Assembly (NCBI GenBank): GCA_964652075.1
Contig: CAZYZQ010000093.1
Span: 1 to 8,244, forward strand
Direction of reading: 5' to 3'
Origin: CAZYZQ01 sp964652075
GTDB lineage: Bacteria > Bacillota > Clostridia > Oscillospirales > Oscillospiraceae
DNA: 8,244 nucleotides
Shown: piece by piece, positions 6,029 to 8,244 of the stretch
How the letters are laid out: each line of letters starts with the position of its first letter
Position numbering within the stretch: position 1 is the stretch's first letter
The notes under the pieces: generated by a model
The model's database searches: none
Seen by the model: only the letters and a program-made list of their open reading frames with translations
What the model was told of the DNA's origin: nothing
Position numbers and translations under genes: made by a program

Positions 6029-7408
6029 TTACGCCAAAGGCTCGTTGGGGTACTTCTTCCGCTTGAGCAGGAAGAACATCAGCAGCTGCACGGCGCTGTT
6101 GACAATAAAGGTGAGGGGATAGGAGAGGAACAGCACGGCGTAGGCGCGCATGGTTTCAAAGTTTGCAAACGCATAACGGAACACGGTCGTGACCCACAGA
6201 ATGCGGAAGACGCAGACGGTGATGAGCGTCGAGAGCATCGGCGCGAGCGATGAGCCGAGGCCGCGCAGCGCGCCGGTCAGCGTGTCCATCGTGCCACACA
6301 GGAAGTACAGCGAGCAGATGATCGTCAGATGGACGATGCCGTATTCGATGGCAGTGGCGGAGTCGGTAATAAAGATGTGTAGCAGCGGACGGGCGAAGAT
6401 AATCTCCGCCGCGCCGAGGATCGCGCCGCTGGCCATCACGAGCAGCAGCCCGCAGCCGAGCGCGCGCGTGATGCGCCGGTTCTTCTTCGCGCCGACGCAC
6501 TGGCCGATGAAGGTCAGGCAGGTGTGGTGGAAGGCGTTCATCGCGATCCAGACGAAGTTCGTCAGATTCTGCGCGGCCGACGTGCCGGACATGATCTCCG
6601 AGCCGAACGAGTTGATCGAGGACTGGATCAGCACATTGGACAGCGAGAACATCGAGCCCTGCAGGCCGGCGGGGATGCCGATGCGGACGATCTCGCCGAG
6701 CTCCTGCCGGTGGAAGCGGAGCTGGCGCAGATCCAGCCGGAGCGACCCGGTCTCGCGGAGCAGGCAGCGCAGCACAAGCACGGCGCTCAGCGTCTGCGAG
6801 ATGGCGGTCGCCGTCGCGACGCCCGCAACGCCCATGTGCAGCACGAGCACAAAGAACAGGTTCAAAATGACGTTGACGACGCCCGCGATGGTCAGGTAGT
6901 AAAACGGCCGCTTCGTGTCGCCGACGGCGCGCAGAATGCCGGAGCCGAAGTTATAGAGCATCAGCCCGGGCATGCCAAGGAAGAAGATGCGCAGATACAG
7001 CGTCGACAGGTCGATGACGTCATGCGGCGAGCCCATCCAGCCAAGGAAGGTGTGGCAGCCGACGACGCCGATCAGGCAGACGAGCACGCCTGCGACAAGG
7101 CTCGTCGCAATGGCGGTATGTACCGTCCGGGAGATGCGGGCGTCGTCCTTGGCGCCGAAGGCATGGGAGACGGCGACGGTCGCGCCGGAGGACAGGCCGA
7201 TGAACAGGTTTGTAATCAGATTGACAAGCGCGTTGGTCGAACCGACGGCGGCCAGCGCCGTGCTGCCGGTGAAGCGGCCGACGACAACGGTGTCGGCGGT
7301 GTTGAACAGCAGCTGGAGGATGCCGGAGAGCATCAGCGGAATCGCATAGCGCAGCATGTTCTTCGGCAACGAGCCGGTGGTGATTTCAATTGGCGTCTTT
7401 GCCTTCAT
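6029..7408 (-). CDS. MATE family efflux transporter
   Basis: A 459-residue inner-membrane protein of usual MATE length with about 12 hydrophobic segments in two homologous halves (roughly 15-230 and 235-450). Family features are the start GSLPKNMLRYAIPLMLSGIL, the helix-1/2 region LFNTADTVVVGRFTGSTALAAVGS and the loop GATVAVSHAFGAKDD (about 80-95). The second half has the matching TFIGQCVGAKKNRRI. MATE proteins export drugs, organic cations or metabolites against sodium or protons. The wording resembles the YoeA/DinF-like group common in Clostridia, but neither substrate nor coupling ion can be assigned. The ATG at 7408 has AGGAAG 6 bases upstream and its own promoter. It is separated from gdhA by a terminator and converges on the MFS gene. 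No regulator of the MarR or TetR type sits next to it. Confidence 0.93.
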   Translation of the reverse strand: MKAKTPIEITTGSLPKNMLRYAIPLMLSGILQLLFNTADTVVVGRFTGSTALAAVGSTNALVNLITNLFIGLSSGATVAVSHAFGAKDDARISRTVHTAIATSLVAGVLVCLIGVVGCHTFLGWMGSPHDVIDLSTLYLRIFFLGMPGLMLYNFGSGILRAVGDTKRPFYYLTIAGVVNVILNLFFVLVLHMGVAGVATATAISQTLSAVLVLRCLLRETGSLRLDLRQLRFHRQELGEIVRIGIPAGLQGSMFSLSNVLIQSSINSFGSEIMSGTSAAQNLTNFVWIAMNAFHHTCLTFIGQCVGAKKNRRITRALGCGLLLVMASGAILGAAEIIFARPLLHIFITDSATAIEYGIVHLTIICSLYFLCGTMDTLTGALRGLGSSLAPMLSTLITVCVFRILWVTTVFRYAFANFETMRAYAVLFLSYPLTFIVNSAVQLLMFFLLKRKKYPNEPLA

Positions 7409-7443
7409 AGGGAGCTTCCTTTCTGCGCCGGAGCGGCGTATAT

Positions 7444-7472
7444 ATTGTAGAGCTGCCTGCGGTGAAAGTCAA
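7444..7472 (-). promoter_or_regulatory. Predicted sigma-A promoter of the MATE gene
   Basis: On the minus strand, TTGACT (7467-7472) and TACAAT (7444-7449) are separated by 17 bp. The predicted start is near 7437, leaving a leader of about 29 nt. It lies just downstream of the gdhA terminator, so the MATE gene is independently transcribed. Confidence 0.85.
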
Positions 7473-7486
7473 GCGGCGCGGCAGAG

Positions 7487-7522
7487 AACGAAAAGGACGC
7501 GGAACCGTTCGGTTCCGCGTCC
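7487..7522 (-). terminator. Intrinsic terminator of gdhA
   Basis: On the minus strand, GGACGCGGAACCG and CGGTTCCGCGTCC (7495-7522) form a nearly continuous 13-bp GC-rich inverted repeat with two central bases. It is followed by TTTTCGTT. It begins 12 bases after the gdhA stop codon. Confidence 0.9.
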
Positions 7523-7534
7523 GGAAAAACAATG

Positions 7535-8244
7535 TCAGACGACGCCGTGTGCCAGCATGGCGTTTGCAACCTTCAGGAAGCCGGCGATATTCGCGCCCGC
7601 GACCAGATTGCCCTTCATGCCGTACTCCGCGGCAGCAGCGGAGGCGTTGTGGTAGATGTGCTCCATGATGCCCTTGAGCTTGGCGTCGACCTCGTCGAAG
7701 GTCCAGCTCAGGCGCTGGGAGTTCTGGCTCATCTCCAGCGCGGAGGTGGCNNNNNNNNNNTTGGACGCCTTGGCCGGCGCGAACAGGACGTCCGCGTTCT
7801 GGAAGACCGCGATGGCCTCCGGCGTGGAGGGCATGTTCGCGCCCTCGGCGACAGCAATGACGCCGTTCGCAACGAGCGCCTTGGCGGATTCCTCATTGAT
7901 CTCGTTCTGCGTGGCGCAGGGCAGTGCGATGTCGCACTTGATCGTCCAGATGCCGCTGCAGCCCTCGGTGTAGGTGGCGGTCGGATGATCCTTCACATAC
8001 TCCTTGATGCGCTTGCGCTCCACTTCCTTGAGCTGCTTGACCGCCGGCAGGTCGATGCCGTTCGGATCGTAGACATAGCCGTTGGAGTCGGACAGCGCCA
8101 CAACCTTGCCGCCGAGCTGGGTGGCCTTCTGGGTCGCGTAGATCGCGACGTTGCCGGAGCCGGAGATGACGACGGTCTTGCCCTCGAAGGACAGGCCGTG
8201 ATCCTTCAGCATCGCGTCGGTGAAGTAGCACAGGCCGTAGCCGG
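7535..8244 (-). CDS. gdhA: Glutamate dehydrogenase, C-terminal part, with an assembly gap
   Basis: Converts 2-oxoglutarate and ammonium to glutamate, or the reverse, in the cytosol. About 235 residues are visible, roughly the C-terminal half of the 445-residue hexameric enzyme; the catalytic N-terminal domain lies beyond base 8244. The visible part opens with GYGLCYFTDAML, then the Rossmann motif GSGNVA (visible residues 28-33) and the strand ending VVALSDSNGYVYD. The SDS at the end of that strand resembles the NADP-type E. coli enzyme rather than the NAD-type Clostridium symbiosum enzyme, so NADP use is inferred. Further family motifs are CATQNEI, VAEGANMPST and SALEMSQNSQRLSW. The protein ends AHGVV at a TGA (7535-7537). 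Ten N's fall within the expected conserved NAGGVATS motif. The flanks stay in the same frame, so this is an assembly gap and not evidence of a pseudogene. Confidence 0.96.
   Translation of the reverse strand, partial: GYGLCYFTDAMLKDHGLSFEGKTVVISGSGNVAIYATQKATQLGGKVVALSDSNGYVYDPNGIDLPAVKQLKEVERKRIKEYVKDHPTATYTEGCSGIWTIKCDIALPCATQNEINEESAKALVANGVIAVAEGANMPSTPEAIAVFQNADVLFAPAKASXXXXATSALEMSQNSQRLSWTFDEVDAKLKGIMEHIYHNASAAAAEYGMKGNLVAGANIAGFLKVANAMLAHGVV
7751..7760. other. Assembly gap (10 N) inside gdhA
   Basis: Ten undetermined bases interrupt gdhA. The residues before it are LFAPAKAS plus a codon beginning AA (probably Asn), and those after it are ATSALEMS. The family motif predicts NAGGVATS, which needs 13 unknown bases, so the ten N's are probably a placeholder and not a measured length. 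Confidence 0.9.

Noticed and set aside
1..8244. Search for a mobile element, CRISPR array, toxin-antitoxin pair, defence or biosynthetic cluster.
   Set aside because: All coding space is filled by recognisable housekeeping or transporter genes. No transposase, integrase, regular repeat array or unknown gene cluster is present.

Overview
The window is about 60% G+C and looks like a piece of a high-GC Clostridia (Bacillota) chromosome, plausibly an Oscillospiraceae/Ruminococcaceae-type gut anaerobe. This is inferred from four near-consensus sigma-A promoters (TTGANN, 17 bp, TATAAT-like), AGGAGG-type ribosome binding sites, U-tailed intrinsic terminators, the clostridial style of AsnB and GdhA, and the plant-like form of phosphoglycerate mutase. 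A 10-N run at 7751-7760 shows that it comes from a draft or metagenomic scaffold.

Layout from left to right. 1-218 (minus) is the N-terminus of a 2,3-bisphosphoglycerate-independent phosphoglycerate mutase (gpmI), with its own promoter at 260-288. 289-2091 (minus) is glutamine-hydrolysing asparagine synthetase (asnB). 2150-4180 (minus) is the RecG branch-migration helicase. 4258-4521 (minus) is ribosomal protein S20 (rpsT), with a strong promoter at 4561-4589 and a terminator at 4209-4236. 4522-4755 is a divergent intergenic region with two promoters, a pair of 17-bp direct repeats and a terminator-like hairpin that faces rpsT. 4756-5985 (plus) is an MFS transporter. 5989-6018 is a perfect 30-bp palindrome between convergent genes, probably a bidirectional terminator. 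6029-7408 (minus) is a MATE-family exporter with its own promoter at 7444-7472. 7495-7522 is the terminator of the next gene. 7535-8244 (minus) is the C-terminal part of glutamate dehydrogenase (gdhA), broken by the 10-N assembly gap.

The genes are mostly housekeeping: glycolysis, nitrogen and amino-acid metabolism, DNA repair and translation, plus two multi-pass transporters of unknown substrate. rpsT, recG and asnB are co-directional and probably share transcription from the rpsT promoter. No convincing promoter is visible for recG or asnB, and each junction carries a hairpin that could lower expression of the next gene. There is no gene-free stretch longer than 300 bases. I see no CRISPR array, tRNA, rRNA, insertion sequence or defence system, and no candidate for an undescribed multi-gene system. 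The observations most worth a second look are the hairpin that buries the asnB ribosome binding site and the phased direct repeats with an orphan terminator between rpsT and the MFS gene.
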